Assembly: GCF_014205845.1 (NCBI RefSeq)
Contig: NZ_JACHCR010000022.1
Coordinates: 62,001-126,000 of the forward strand
DNA: 64,000 bases
Source: Mucilaginibacter cryoferens
Lineage (GTDB): Bacteria; Bacteroidota; Bacteroidia; Sphingobacteriales; Sphingobacteriaceae
Reading direction: 5' to 3'
The notes under the pieces are model-generated. The model searched no databases. It was given only the letters and a program-made list of their open reading frames with translations, and had not been told where the DNA came from. Both the position numbers and the translations under genes were made by a program. This document shows, one piece after another, positions 35,787-45,705 of the stretch. Position 1 is the first letter of the stretch; each line of letters starts with the position of its first letter.

Positions 35787-36737
35787 TTATATAGTCTCCT
35801 CAACCTGGTAATTATTGCGCTCGCTCGAATTGCGGGCTACCAGTTCGGCAACAAAGCCGGTTAAAAATAGTTGTGAGCCTAAAATAATGGCTACAAGTGC
35901 TACGTAAAATAGCGGACTTGATGTTACGTCCCTGTATTTTTCGCCATGTGCAATCTTAATCAGCTTATCAACTATCATCCATATTGCTATTACCAACCCT
36001 GTAAAAAAGCTTAGCGTGCCCATAGCGCCAAAAAAGTGCATGGGGCGTTTGCCAAATTTGCCTACAAAAAATATAGATAACAGATCGAGAAAACCGTTTA
36101 CAAAACGACTCATCCCGAATTTTGTTTTGCCGTATTTACGGGCCCGGTGTTCAACTATCTGCTCGCCAATTTTGGTGAAACCTGCCCACTTGGCCAGCAC
36201 AGGTATATAGCGGTGCATTTCGCCATAAACCTCAATGTTTTTAACTACAGCGCCGCGATAGGCTTTTAAACCGCAGTTAAAATCGTGCAGGTTATTTATC
36301 CCGCTCATTTTGCGGGTGGCATAGTTAAACAATTTGGTAGGTATGGTTTTACTGAGCGGATCGTATCGTTTGGCTTTCCAACCCGATATCAGGTCGTACT
36401 TTTCTTCTACAATACGGCGATAAAGTTCGGGTATTTCATCGGGGCTATCCTGCAAATCAGCATCCATGGTGATAATTACATCGCCCTTGGTGGCTGCAAA
36501 GCCGGTATTAAGCGCGGCCGATTTGCCATAGTTACGCCTAAATTTGATGCCTTTTATGAATGGGTTATCAAAGCTCAGTTTCCTGATCATCTCCCACGAG
36601 CCATCCTTACTGCCATCGTCAACCAATATTATCTCATACGTAAAACGGTTATCGGCCATTACGCGGCTTATCCATGAGGTAAGTTCGGGTAATGATTCTA
36701 CTTCGTCATAAAGCGGTACTACAACTGATATATCCAT
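35787..36737 (-). CDS. DPM1/GtrB-like GT2 glycosyltransferase
   Basis: Protein of 316 residues of the polyprenyl-phosphate glycosyltransferase class. The N-terminal GT-A domain has V-V-V-P-L-Y-D-E, V-D-D-G-S-K-D-G and the catalytic D92-A-D94-L-Q-D; two C-terminal membrane helices (about 230-255 and 270-300) anchor it. Such enzymes load a sugar on undecaprenyl phosphate for use on the periplasmic side. The second GT2 gene follows on the same strand after the repeat-filled gap. Confidence 0.92.
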   Translation of the reverse strand: MDISVVVPLYDEVESLPELTSWISRVMADNRFTYEIILVDDGSKDGSWEMIRKLSFDNPFIKGIKFRRNYGKSAALNTGFAATKGDVIITMDADLQDSPDEIPELYRRIVEEKYDLISGWKAKRYDPLSKTIPTKLFNYATRKMSGINNLHDFNCGLKAYRGAVVKNIEVYGEMHRYIPVLAKWAGFTKIGEQIVEHRARKYGKTKFGMSRFVNGFLDLLSIFFVGKFGKRPMHFFGAMGTLSFFTGLVIAIWMIVDKLIKIAHGEKYRDVTSSPLFYVALVAIILGSQLFLTGFVAELVARNSSERNNYQVEETI

Positions 36738-36960
36738 TTATAAGAAATGTGATTGCAAAGGCCAAAATAAGGTTTGCCTGCAATCATCCGCAAAAATATA
36801 AAAAATAGGTAATGGTTTGCATATTGATTTTAAGGCAACCAAATGATAGCTATATTTAACGTTCTTTAACATCGCTTGTATACTATATAAAGCTTGTATT
36901 ACGTTAAAAGCACTTCGTAATAATTGTATTAACTTGCCCATCACTATAAATAAAACCTTT

Positions 36961-39564
36961 ATGAAATTTTACAAAGCAATTCTTTTTGTGCTTTTATGCA
37001 CCTGGTCTGCCTTAAGCCATGCGCAAGACGGCGATCAGCAAGCAGCAAAGTACGATCAGCATAAAGTGTTCAACCCCTTATTTTACCCCGAAAAAGGTAA
37101 CGATTTCAGGAATGCAGGTGGTGCACCCGGTTCTAAATATTGGCAAAACCGGGCCGATTATAAGCTGGATGTTACGCTGGATACCGCGAAAAACCGCATT
37201 GATGGCTCCGTAGTAATAACCTACACCAACAACAGCCCAGATGCGCTTACCTTTTTATGGTTGCAAGACGATCAGAATATTTATAGGGAAGATTCAAGGG
37301 CCGAGGCTACTACGGCGGCAAAGGATGGGCGTTTTGCCAACCGCAGCTATACCAAAGGTGATGAAATAAAAGCCATCTACATTATAAAAAACGGCAAAAC
37401 AACTAAGGCCGATTACCTGGTTACAGATACCCGCCTGCAAATAAAACTTAAAGATTCGCTAAAGGCCGAAGGCAGCAAACTGCAAATTAAAATAGAATAC
37501 GGCTTTGAGATACCTAAGTACGGTACCGACCGTATGGGCCGGTTGCAAACCAAAAACGGCTGGATCTACGAAATTGCCCAATGGTATCCCCGCATGGAGG
37601 TTTATGACGATGTAACCGGTTGGAATGTGTTGCCATATCTTGGTGCAGGCGAATTTTATCTCGAATACGGTAATTTCGATTACTCCATTACCGCACCGTC
37701 AAACATGGTGGTAACGGGTTCGGGCGAGTTACTTAACCCGGCCGAAGTTTATTCGCCAACAACTATTAGTCGTTTGGCTGCTGCCCGTGCAAGCGATAAA
37801 ACAGTAATGATAAAAGATGAGTCGGATGTTTTGCGTGGCGACGATCATCCTAAAAAGTCGATGCTTACGTGGCGCTTCGCCTGTAAAAATGCAAGGGACG
37901 TAGCATGGTCGGCATCAAAAGCGTTTGTTTGGGATGCCGCGCGCATTAACCTGCCAAGCGGAAAAAAGGCGTTAGCGCAGTCGGTTTACCCGGCAGAGGT
38001 AAAGGGCAATGATGCCTGGGGGCGGTCTACAGAGTATGTGAAAAATGCTATCGAACTATATTCTAATCAATGGTTTGAATATACTTACCCGGTTGCTACC
38101 AACGTGGCCGGCACAGTAGGGGGCATGGAATATCCCGGTATTGTTTTCTGCGGATGGGAGAGCAAAAAGGGGGGCTTATGGGAGGTTACCAACCACGAGT
38201 TTGGGCATAACTGGTTCCCGATGATAGTAGGCTCTAACGAGCGTAAATACGCATGGATGGACGAAGGTTTTAATACATTTTTAAACGATGTAGATACCCG
38301 CGTATTTAACAAAGGCGAATATTACGAGCCTGCCGATCAGCAAAAGGCTGCTGGTGGTTTGTTTAGTGCAGATGCGGAACCTATAATGACCGTTCCGGAT
38401 GTGTTGCAGGAGAACTTTTTAGGCGTTGCGGCTTATGAGAAGCCTTCGTTGGGGCTTACCATTTTGCGCGAGCAAATATTGGGCGAACAGCGTTTTGATT
38501 ATGCATTTCGTACTTATATTAAACGTTGGGCCTTTAAGCACCCAACCCCTTACGATTTTTTCCATACCATGGATAATGCCGCAGGAGAAGACCTGAGTTG
38601 GTTTTGGAATGAGTGGTTTTTTACTACCTGGAAACTCGACCAGAGTATTAGCGCCATAAACTACCAGGATGGCGATCCTTCAAAAGGGGCGCTTATTACC
38701 ATTGAAAACCTGGAAGAGATGGCGTTGCCGGTTACCATAGCCATAAAAGAAGAAAATGGAAAAACGGGGCTTGTAAAACTACCTGTAGAAATATGGCAGC
38801 GCGGCAGTGTTTGGACGTGCCCCTATAAATCTACCTCCAAAATAATGGTGGCCACTATAGATCCCGATCATAAGTTACCCGATGTAAACCCCGATAATAA
38901 CTCATTTAGCGGCTTGCCTGTACCCCAGGGTGTAACGGCGGCTAGTGTTATTAAAAACTATATTGAAGCCATTGGCGGAGCTGACAAGCTTAAAAACGTA
39001 AAAGATCTGCAAATTTCGTCGGTTGCGTCTGTACAGGGTTCTGATGTGCAAATGGTTACCAGGTACCGTATGCCAGGTATGTTTTATCAACAAACGTCGG
39101 TGCCATCATACAACAATCTGGTGTTGAGTCATATTTTGGTGAACGATAATAATATAAGCGTACAGCAGGTAAACCACGATGTGCCTTTGGATGATGTTGC
39201 CAAAAAACTGATCAAAGAAAAAAGCAAACCATTCCCCGAGCTGGATTATGAGAAAAGTAGCAGTACCATGAGGCTCGACTCTACCCTTAAGGTGGTGAAT
39301 AACGATATGGCTTACGAGGTTGATATCACCATTGCCGATGGAGCCGTTATTAAAAACTTCTATAGCCAAAAAAGCGGACTGAAGATAAAGCAGGTTATTG
39401 AAGGCCCCGTAAACTCGGTAACAGAATGGAGCAATTACGAAGGCATTAATGGTGGTATTAAAGTTCCGTTTATTATAAAAACTGTAGTGTTGGGCCACCC
39501 GGCCGATTTTAAGGTGAAAGAGACCGCGGTGAATAGCAATATCCCGGCGGTGTCGTTTCAGTAA
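36961..39564 (+). CDS. Exported M1-family metallopeptidase
   Basis: Zinc aminopeptidase-like protein of 867 residues. A signal peptide (M-K-F-Y-K-A-I-L ... A-L-S-H-A-Q) opens the ATG at 36961; an upstream ATG at 36934 adds nine non-signal residues and was not used. The M1 domain carries G-G-M-E-Y-P-G and H412-E-F-G-H416 with Glu435 18 residues on, in D-E-G-F-N-T-F. The last 200 residues (about 660-867) resemble a LolA/outer-membrane-lipoprotein-sorting fold ([14 protein letters not shown]) often appended to such peptidases in Bacteroidota. Probably a periplasmic peptide scavenger. Confidence 0.93.
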   Translation: MKFYKAILFVLLCTWSALSHAQDGDQQAAKYDQHKVFNPLFYPEKGNDFRNAGGAPGSKYWQNRADYKLDVTLDTAKNRIDGSVVITYTNNSPDALTFLWLQDDQNIYREDSRAEATTAAKDGRFANRSYTKGDEIKAIYIIKNGKTTKADYLVTDTRLQIKLKDSLKAEGSKLQIKIEYGFEIPKYGTDRMGRLQTKNGWIYEIAQWYPRMEVYDDVTGWNVLPYLGAGEFYLEYGNFDYSITAPSNMVVTGSGELLNPAEVYSPTTISRLAAARASDKTVMIKDESDVLRGDDHPKKSMLTWRFACKNARDVAWSASKAFVWDAARINLPSGKKALAQSVYPAEVKGNDAWGRSTEYVKNAIELYSNQWFEYTYPVATNVAGTVGGMEYPGIVFCGWESKKGGLWEVTNHEFGHNWFPMIVGSNERKYAWMDEGFNTFLNDVDTRVFNKGEYYEPADQQKAAGGLFSADAEPIMTVPDVLQENFLGVAAYEKPSLGLTILREQILGEQRFDYAFRTYIKRWAFKHPTPYDFFHTMDNAAGEDLSWFWNEWFFTTWKLDQSISAINYQDGDPSKGALITIENLEEMALPVTIAIKEENGKTGLVKLPVEIWQRGSVWTCPYKSTSKIMVATIDPDHKLPDVNPDNNSFSGLPVPQGVTAASVIKNYIEAIGGADKLKNVKDLQISSVASVQGSDVQMVTRYRMPGMFYQQTSVPSYNNLVLSHILVNDNNISVQQVNHDVPLDDVAKKLIKEKSKPFPELDYEKSSSTMRLDSTLKVVNNDMAYEVDITIADGAVIKNFYSQKSGLKIKQVIEGPVNSVTEWSNYEGINGGIKVPFIIKTVVLGHPADFKVKETAVNSNIPAVSFQ

Positions 39565-39598
39565 GTATACACTTTGTGTTAGGAAGTTTAAAACGCTC

Positions 39599-39639
39599 CC
39601 GCAAGGCTCTGCCTTGTGGACGTTTGCAAGGTCTGAAAT
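39599..39639. repeat. Left REP-like module of the transposase unit
   Basis: Bases 39599-39619 form a near-palindrome (CCGCAAGGC / GCCTTGTGG) that reappears exactly, inverted, at 40302-40322. The tail GGTCTGAAAT (39630-39639) reappears in direct orientation at 40369-40378. It lies 34 bp behind the M1 peptidase stop codon. Confidence 0.85.
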
Positions 39640-39727
39640 GTGTGTCGGATTTTATAGTTATTGGATTTCCAGTAATTAAAATAGTTTCAATATCGCTGCT
39701 TATTGATAATGATTTATATTTTTAAAC

Positions 39728-40273
39728 ATGAGTCGTAATTACAAATTTAAAAATCCGGAAGGATTGTATTTCGTAAGTTTTGCTACCGTGTTTTGGGTAG
39801 ATGTTTTTGTACGATTGGAATATTTTGACTGCATAGTGCAAAATCTGAATTATTGTGTGGCCAACAAGGGGATGGAAATTTACGCATGGTGTGTAATGCC
39901 AAGCCATGTGCATTTGGTGTTCAAATCGACAGTTCAAAAACCAGAAGATTTAATAAGAGATTTTAAATCATTTACGTCGAAAGCCCTAATTAAATTGATA
40001 AGAGAGAATAATCAGGAAAGCAGGCAGGAGTGGCTATTAAATTCTTTTAAAAAGGCGGCTAAAAGCAATAGTAATAATACTGATAATCAATTTTGGCAAC
40101 AACATAATAAGCCCGTTGAATTATGGAGTTCTGCTGTTATTGAGCAAAAAATAAACTACACTCACAACAACCCGGTTGTTGCCGGATTTGTGGACCGCGA
40201 TTATCAATATTTACATAGTAGTGCTCGTGATTATTCCGGAATTAAGGGGCTTGTAGATGTGATAATCGCTTAG
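39728..40273 (+). mobile_element. REP-associated tyrosine transposase (RAYT, IS200/Y1-like)
   Basis: Coding region of 181 residues, intact. The HUH motif H60-V-H62 in M-P-S-H-V-H-L-V and the catalytic Tyr144 in Y-T-H-N-N-P-V identify a Y1 transposase of the RAYT class, single-copy domesticated relatives of IS200/IS605 enzymes that nick and process REP sequences. It is bracketed by inverted repeat modules at 39599-39639 and 40302-40378. No target-site or subterminal IS200 hairpins were identified beyond these. Whether it moves itself or only its repeats is unknown. Confidence 0.88.
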
Positions 40274-40301
40274 CCAAGATGGTGTACACTTTGCACGTTG
40301 G

Positions 40302-40378
40302 CCACAAGGCAGAGCCTTGCGGTAGCATTGTAATATTCGCTACCTTCTACCTTGTGGAGGTCTGCATGGTCTGAAATA
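40302..40378. repeat. Right REP-like module: inverted plus direct copy
   Basis: An inverted copy of the left module (40302-40322, exact) is followed by a diverged direct copy (about 40345-40378: CCTTGTGGAGGTCTGCATGG then TCTGAAAT). The pair folds: 40302-40309 pairs with 40350-40357, and GGTAGC 40321-40326 pairs with GCTACC 40339-40344. This is a BIME-like head-to-head pair, 6 bp from the mqo stop. Confidence 0.82.
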
Positions 40379-40384
40379 TAGGTG

Positions 40385-41884
40385 TTAAACCAGTCCCAGT
40401 GCTTTGCTTGTGCGCTCACGCGTGGCAACGCTCAATGCTTCGTCGTTTGATAACGATTGGCCGTATGATGGGATCATCAGTTTCAGTTTTTCTTGCCACG
40501 CCGTGGTTTTAATGTGCGTTTTAAAGCAACGCTCAATCAGATGGATCATAATGGGTACCGATGTAGATGCGCCGGGCGAGGCGCCCAACAATGCCGAAAT
40601 GCTGCCATCTGCCGATGTTACTACTTCGGTACCAAATTCCAATACGCCGGTATGTTTTGCATCTTTCTTGATCACTTGTACGCGCTGGCCGGCAATGTCT
40701 AAGTTCCACTCTTCGGCTTTCGCTGTTGGCAGGTACTCTTGCAGGGCTTTAAGCCTGTCGGCAGGCGATTGTAGTACCTGGCTGATAAGGTATTTGGTTA
40801 GCGGCCAGTTATCGCGGCCTACAGCCAGTAAGGGCAAAATGTTATTAAGTTTAATTGATCCAAAAAGATCAAACAGGGAGCCTTTCTTTAAGAAACGGGT
40901 AGAGAAGCCGGCGTAAGGGCCAAACAGCAGTTCGCGTTTGCCATCAATCATCCGGGTATCCAGGTGCGGTACCGACATTGGGGGCGAACCTACTGATGCT
41001 TTACCGTAAACCTTGGCTTCGTGGCGTTTAATTACGTCGGGGTTATTACAAACCAGCCATTGCCCGCTTACCGGGAAACCGCCAAAGCCTTTGCTTTCTT
41101 TTATGCCAGATTTTTGCAGCAGGGGCAAAGCGCCGCCACCTGCGCCAACAAAAACAAATTTGCTGGTGAATTTTCTTTTATTACCGGTATTTTTGTCTTT
41201 TACGGTAACCAGCCAGCTGCCATCTTTATTGCGTTTTAGGTTGGTTACATCGTGGTTAAGGCTTAAGTTAATACCTGATTTTTGCTTAAGGTTATTAATT
41301 AAAATGCTGGTTAGGCTGCCAAAGTTTACATCGGTGCCAATATCCATAAAGGTGGCAGATACGGCTTCGTTTTCGTCGCGACCTTCCATCACCAGCGGAA
41401 TCCATTTTTTTATCTGGGCTTTATCTTCCGCGTATTCCATCCCCTTAAAAAAATGATGTTTGGTTAGCGCCTGCTGGCGTTTTTTTAAATAGTTTACATT
41501 CTCGGCCCCCCAAACAAAACTCATGTGTGGCACTTTGCGGATAAAGCTTTGGGGCGAGGTGATATATTTTTGATCGATAAGATAAGTCCAAAACTCTTTG
41601 CTTATCTCAAATTGCTCGGCAATTTTAATGGCCTTTTTTATTTCAACAGTACCATCCGGAAGTTCGGGCGTATAGTTTAATTCGCAAAAAGCAGAGTGGC
41701 CGGTACCCGCGTTGTTCATCGGAGCCGAACTTTCTGAAGCGATTACATCCAGGCGTTCAAAAATTTCGATGGTTAAATCGGGCTGTAATTCTTTAAGCAT
41801 TACCCCAAGTGTCGCGCTCATGATACCTGCGCCTATTAAAACCACATCAACTGTTGTTCCCGAAACTTTATCGCTGTTAGCCAT
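40385..41884 (-). CDS. mqo: Malate:quinone oxidoreductase
   Basis: FAD enzyme of the inner-membrane surface that oxidises malate to oxaloacetate and reduces the quinone pool, an alternative to NAD-dependent malate dehydrogenase in the TCA cycle. The 499-residue product has the FAD-binding [10 protein letters not shown] near residue 18, the Mqo signature N-N-A-G-T-G-H-S-A near residue 57-65, and G-A-S-P-G-A-S-T-S at the C-terminus. A 15-bp palindrome lies 40 bp upstream of the start. Confidence 0.96.
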   Translation of the reverse strand: MANSDKVSGTTVDVVLIGAGIMSATLGVMLKELQPDLTIEIFERLDVIASESSAPMNNAGTGHSAFCELNYTPELPDGTVEIKKAIKIAEQFEISKEFWTYLIDQKYITSPQSFIRKVPHMSFVWGAENVNYLKKRQQALTKHHFFKGMEYAEDKAQIKKWIPLVMEGRDENEAVSATFMDIGTDVNFGSLTSILINNLKQKSGINLSLNHDVTNLKRNKDGSWLVTVKDKNTGNKRKFTSKFVFVGAGGGALPLLQKSGIKESKGFGGFPVSGQWLVCNNPDVIKRHEAKVYGKASVGSPPMSVPHLDTRMIDGKRELLFGPYAGFSTRFLKKGSLFDLFGSIKLNNILPLLAVGRDNWPLTKYLISQVLQSPADRLKALQEYLPTAKAEEWNLDIAGQRVQVIKKDAKHTGVLEFGTEVVTSADGSISALLGASPGASTSVPIMIHLIERCFKTHIKTTAWQEKLKLMIPSYGQSLSNDEALSVATRERTSKALGLV

Positions 41885-42186
41885 CTTAGTATGATACCCT
41901 GCAAAAGGTATTTTGAAATTAAATTATACCAGGTATAACCCGGTTTTTGCAAAATTGTTATGCCGATTTAAGCTCGAATGTTCGCTTAAAACACGCGAAA
42001 ATTAAATCTGACAATTTTAAGGATTTTTTAGAGAAAAACTACCGCCATCTGTCCATTAATTGCAATAAAAACCATGTTTAAATTTAGATAGGCATGTTTT
42101 TGCACAAATTACCCCAAGTGTTTTTATAATAAATTAACACAAAATGCAGCTTGCGCTGTATATATAAAGCTACCATTGTAAAATAT
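41885..42186. other. Gene-free 302-bp gap between divergent genes
   Basis: AT-rich gap between mqo and the lipoprotein gene. Apart from the palindrome at 41924-41938 nothing was recognised; it must hold the promoters for both genes, but no convincing TTG / TAnnTTTG pair was found. Confidence 0.5.
41924..41938. promoter_or_regulatory. Palindrome upstream of mqo, possible operator
   Basis: A 7-1-7 perfect inverted repeat, TTATACC-A-GGTATAA, centred 47 bp upstream of the mqo start codon. Size and place would fit a dimeric repressor site; no regulator is identified. Confidence 0.3.
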
Positions 42187-42735
42187 ATGATGATCTTCAA
42201 TAAGTTAAATACCTGTTTTTTAGTATTGCCGATAGCTATAGCCATTAGCGCCTGCAACCAGCCAAAAGCAAAGCCCAGCCCGGTATCAAAAGATATTACC
42301 AAAACTACTGTGCAGGTGGCCGGTAAAAAGGATAGTGTATTCAATAACCCTCAAAAAAATTATGGCCCCGCAACCGTGGCCGATCCTTGTGTAAAATGTT
42401 TGTTGCAGGTGATACAAGAGAGTAAAAGCTTTAAAGATAATACAGCCAACTTATCGGCCCAGGATATTAATTATACTGTTAACTGGGTAAAAGCCTCAGA
42501 TCCTTCAGTAAAACCAGATACAAGTAATAAAACCAATGCTGTAAGGGTGGATGTTAAAAAAACAGAAGATGGGGAGGATAAAAAGCTTTGCTCGTATGTG
42601 TACAATAACACAGATGGCACCATGTACCTCATCAACGCCCAAAACAAAATGGAACACGCGGTATCAAGCATTACGCCGGAGTTACTTAAAAAGATCCGTA
42701 ACAGCTGCTATTGGGGAGTTGCATCGGGGAAGTAG
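42187..42735 (+). CDS. Hypothetical lipoprotein
   Basis: Product of 182 residues starting at one of two adjacent ATGs (42187, 42190); a longer frame from 42151 was not used. A lipoprotein signal ends in I-S-A-C with Cys23. The mature part has no domain I know; it includes the V-A-D-P-C-V-K-C-L-L pair of cysteines and a likely lone C-terminal Cys (R-N-S-C-Y-W-G-V). Membrane-anchored in the periplasm. Function unknown. Confidence 0.75.
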   Translation: MMIFNKLNTCFLVLPIAIAISACNQPKAKPSPVSKDITKTTVQVAGKKDSVFNNPQKNYGPATVADPCVKCLLQVIQESKSFKDNTANLSAQDINYTVNWVKASDPSVKPDTSNKTNAVRVDVKKTEDGEDKKLCSYVYNNTDGTMYLINAQNKMEHAVSSITPELLKKIRNSCYWGVASGK

Positions 42736-42740
42736 GGTTT

Positions 42741-42776
42741 AGATGTGCAGATGGGGGGATTTCAGATGTGCAGATG
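42741..42776. repeat. GTGCAGAT word repeat
   Basis: AGATGTGCAGAT, six G-rich bases, then ATTTCAGATGTGCAGATGAT. It matches the left arm of the module at 23674 and starts 5 bp after a stop codon. Confidence 0.7.
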
Positions 42777-42786
42777 ATTATAAGAT

Positions 42787-42887
42787 TTTGTCATTGAGGA
42801 ACGAAGCAATCGCGTAATTATACACAACGCATATAAAAGTCTGCTCTGTAAGGCTACGAGATTGCTTCGTTCCTCGCAATGACAAAG
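42787..42887. repeat. Inverted GGAACGAAGCAATC repeat pair
   Basis: Left arm 42787-42816 and right arm 42855-42887 are inverted copies of TTGTCATTGCGAGGAACGAA and GCAATC(G/T)CGTA; the left copy lacks a CG pair. The CATTGCGAGGAACGAAGCAA motif is known as a frequent intergenic repeat in several bacteria. It lies in the 311-bp gene-free gap 42736-43046. Confidence 0.78.
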
Positions 42888-42972
42888 TTTTAAGGTTTTG
42901 ATTGTGAGATATTTATTCGTATTCTCTTAGAAATTGCCTTAATGAGTATTCATAAGCCTGGCAGGCTAAAAC

Positions 42973-43003
42973 AAAAAAAGCGATGAGCACATACTCACCG
43001 CTT
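42973..43003 (-). terminator. Terminator after arginine decarboxylase gene
   Basis: A 10-bp stem with one G-T pair (42978-42987 with 42994-43003) has a T run on the minus strand, 44 bp behind the decarboxylase stop codon. Confidence 0.75.
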
Positions 43004-43046
43004 AAAATATCTCACCGCTAACTGCCGGCTAAAAACTGCCAGCTGG

Positions 43047-44441
43047 CTAGGTAGTATAACCCAGTATCTTTAATACCTGTTTACTGTTTTGCTCTTCGCC
43101 AAATACTTCAAAGTTGAATGTTTCGTCGCGGTTGCGGCGAATGATTACGTGTTTTGGTGAGGGTAACAAACAGTGATGGATACCGCCGTAGCCGCTTAGT
43201 ACTTCCTGGTAGGCGCCTGTATTAAAGAAGCCTAAGTATTGTACTTTACGGGTTTTAGGCATAAATACGCTGTTCATGTGTGCTTCCTGATTGTAATAAT
43301 CCTGCCCGTCGCAGGTGATACCGCCAAGGTTTACACGCTCGTATTCGCTATCCCAGTTGTTAACCGGTAATAAAATATATTTTTGGTTAAGCGCCCAAAC
43401 ATCCGGCAGGTTGGTGATAAACGAACCATCCAACATTAACCAGCGTTCCCGATCATTTTGTTGTTTACGCCCTAATACCTTGTACAGGATGCCCGAAGCT
43501 TCGGCCACAGTGTATTTACCAAACTCGGTAATAATATCGGGTTCCATGGTATCGTGCTCGGCACAGATCTCTTTAATACGGCTCACAATCTCGTTGATCA
43601 TGTACTCGTAATCGAAATCGAAAACCAACGAATCTTTAAACGGCATACCGCCGCCAATATCAAGGGTATCCAAATGTGGATTGATCTTTTTAAACTTGCA
43701 ATAAAGTGTTACGTATTTCTCCAGCTCGTTCCAGTAATAAGGTGTATCAGAAATACCCGAGTTAATGAAGAAATGTAGCAGCTTAACCTGGAAGTTGGGA
43801 TTATCTTCAATTTTATTGTGATAAAAATCGATAATATCCTCCATGCGTATACCTAAACGAGAGGTATAAAACTGAGAATCGGGCTGCTCTTCAGCCGCAA
43901 TACGGATGCCCAGGTTACATGGGGTTTCCATCTCAATTTCGTCGTCGTAAAGGTTAAATTCCTCTTTGTTATCCAATACTGGGATGATGTTTTTAAAACC
44001 ATCGTGCAGCATATCAATAATATATGTTTTGTATTGGAAGGTTTTAAAACCGTTACATATCACGGTAATATCCTTGTTAACGGCACCTTTTTTCTCCAGG
44101 GCATCAATCATCGGCATATCAAAGGCCGATGATGTTTCCAGGTGTATCTCGTTTTTAAGCGCTTCTTCAACAATATGCTTAAAATGCGAGCTTTTGGTGC
44201 AGTAACAATATTTATAGCTGCCGCGGTAATTGTTTTTAACAATAGCCTGCTGAAACAACAGTTTTGCCTGTTGTATCTTTTTAGATATCTGGGGCAGATA
44301 AGTAAAGCGTAGGGGAGTACCGTACGTTTCAATCATCTCCATCAAATTAAGGTCCTGAAAGTATAGTTCGTCGTCGATGATCTCAAAACCATCCTGCGGA
44401 AAACCAACACTTAAATCAAGAAATTCCTGGTAACTCTGCAT
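43047..44441 (-). CDS. PLP-dependent arginine decarboxylase
   Basis: Fold-III decarboxylase of 464 residues that makes agmatine from arginine, the first step of one route to putrescine. The PLP lysine is probably Lys83 in Y-C-T-K-S-S-H-F; the glycine-rich phosphate loop is L-D-I-G-G-G-M-P, and the C-terminal part has Y-L-G-F-F-N-T-G-A-Y-Q. It is shorter than classical SpeA (about 630-660) and matches the short Bacteroidota form, so substrate assignment is by family and context. Two arginine-catabolic enzymes follow upstream on the same strand. The stop TAG is followed at once by AACTGCC/GGCAGTT words (43013-43046). Confidence 0.78.
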   Translation of the reverse strand: MQSYQEFLDLSVGFPQDGFEIIDDELYFQDLNLMEMIETYGTPLRFTYLPQISKKIQQAKLLFQQAIVKNNYRGSYKYCYCTKSSHFKHIVEEALKNEIHLETSSAFDMPMIDALEKKGAVNKDITVICNGFKTFQYKTYIIDMLHDGFKNIIPVLDNKEEFNLYDDEIEMETPCNLGIRIAAEEQPDSQFYTSRLGIRMEDIIDFYHNKIEDNPNFQVKLLHFFINSGISDTPYYWNELEKYVTLYCKFKKINPHLDTLDIGGGMPFKDSLVFDFDYEYMINEIVSRIKEICAEHDTMEPDIITEFGKYTVAEASGILYKVLGRKQQNDRERWLMLDGSFITNLPDVWALNQKYILLPVNNWDSEYERVNLGGITCDGQDYYNQEAHMNSVFMPKTRKVQYLGFFNTGAYQEVLSGYGGIHHCLLPSPKHVIIRRNRDETFNFEVFGEEQNSKQVLKILGYTT

Positions 44442-44532
44442 CCTTAAAAAATTTGGGGCAAAAATGTGATTTTAAAACGGAATAATTGGCTATTTGTTAG
44501 GATAAAATTTATGGTCTGAATGTAATTTTAGA

Positions 44533-44561
44533 ATCAGGTAGTTAGTATCAGGTATCACGAC
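44533..44561. repeat. GTAGTTAGTATCAGG word repeat
   Basis: A single-arm copy of the word family at 11900 and 20818: ATCAGGTAGTTAGTATCAGG followed by TATCACGAC. No clear inverted partner lies within the gap 44442-44674, which holds nothing else recognisable. Confidence 0.55.
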
Positions 44562-44674
44562 GTCTGGACTATCGGACAAAAGACTTTTGTATTACCGGAT
44601 TTTTGGACGAAAGAGTAAGCACGAGGATGAAATAAAATTAAAGCAATACTTCCAAATTGGACTCGCACTATTTA

Positions 44675-45598
44675 CTATTCAACCGGCAAATGTATTTCGG
44701 CCATCATACACCTCGCACTGCCACCGCCATTGGTTTCTATGGTATTGATATCAGCATAAACCAGCTTCCCATATTTTTCAAGCGATAACTTTTGCTCTTC
44801 GGTAAGCGAGCTGAATGCATTTTTCGACATTACAATCAATGTTTCGCCCGTCTTATTTTTAACTTCCAGCATATTTCCCGCAAATTGGTTCATCTGCTCA
44901 AATGAAATTTCAACCACTTCTTTTTGGGTCGATTTAAGAGATTCTAAAACCACGATGCGCTCATGCGGATTTGGAATACTATCGGCACAAATTACCGCGA
45001 ATTTACTGCCTACACACATCAGTACATTGGTGTGATAGATAGCTTTGCTGTGCTCGTCGGTAGCTTCAAAACTAATAGCTGTATAGCCGGCCTGCTCACA
45101 AAAGAGGTCTAAAACTTCTTTATCTGTACGGGGCGACAGGCAGGCATAGGCAATTTTATTCGCCCTATCCAATACCATACTGCCTGTGCCCTCTAAAAAG
45201 CGGTGATCGGCTTCAAAACGGCTGAGATCTATAATATGCCCCACTTTAAATTTATCTTCCAGATCGGTTATAATATCTTCCCTGCGTTCCAACCGGCGGT
45301 TTTCGGCCTGCATGGGGTACAGAAAGATAGTACCATCGCTATGGAACGATACCCAGTTGTTTGGAAAAATAGAATCGGGCGTATGAGGCAGCGGCGTATC
45401 ATTTACAACAGTAACACTTACACCGTGATGCTCTAGCGTTTTTACAAAGTGATCAAATTCGGCAAGGGCTTTGTCCTGTACGGCCTGCTGGTCGGCATCC
45501 CGGTTTTGGAAAGCGTTGCTTGCGGCGGTTTGCTCATTAAAGCCGAAACTTACCGGCCTTATCATTAATATATTACTGGTAGATTGGTTATTGGTCAT
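44675..45598 (-). CDS. ctlX: Citrulline hydrolase (CtlX-type guanidino-modifying enzyme)
   Basis: Protein of 307 residues of the guanidino-group-modifying (DDAH/amidinotransferase) superfamily, closest in pattern to CtlX, which hydrolyses citrulline to ornithine, CO2 and ammonia. Seen: D-S-I-F-P-N-N-W-V-S-F-H, G-T-G-S-M-V-L-D-R, the catalytic-His segment Y-H-T-N-V-L-M and the nucleophile Cys297 in G-G-S-A-R-C-M. The start ATG at 45598 is itself part of a repeat word (ATGACCAATAACCAATC), so the first seven or so residues derive from the repeat. It lies downstream of the arginine deiminase gene, completing an arginine-to-ornithine route. Confidence 0.85.
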   Translation of the reverse strand: MTNNQSTSNILMIRPVSFGFNEQTAASNAFQNRDADQQAVQDKALAEFDHFVKTLEHHGVSVTVVNDTPLPHTPDSIFPNNWVSFHSDGTIFLYPMQAENRRLERREDIITDLEDKFKVGHIIDLSRFEADHRFLEGTGSMVLDRANKIAYACLSPRTDKEVLDLFCEQAGYTAISFEATDEHSKAIYHTNVLMCVGSKFAVICADSIPNPHERIVVLESLKSTQKEVVEISFEQMNQFAGNMLEVKNKTGETLIVMSKNAFSSLTEEQKLSLEKYGKLVYADINTIETNGGGSARCMMAEIHLPVE

Positions 45599-45705
45599 TA
45601 GTCAATGGTCATTAATCATTAGTTCGCTTTGTTAGTCATTACTACCAGCCATTAGTCATTTCAAGAACTATTAACGCCCCATGACTAATGGCCAGTGACT
45701 ATAAA
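45585..45705. repeat. Inverted GTCATTAGTCA word repeats between gene ends
   Basis: The words GGTCATTAGTCA, GGTCATTAATCATTAG and, inverted, TGACTAATGGCC fill the 100-bp gap between the deiminase stop and the citrulline hydrolase start. The deiminase TAG stop and the hydrolase ATG both fall within words. Confidence 0.75.
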
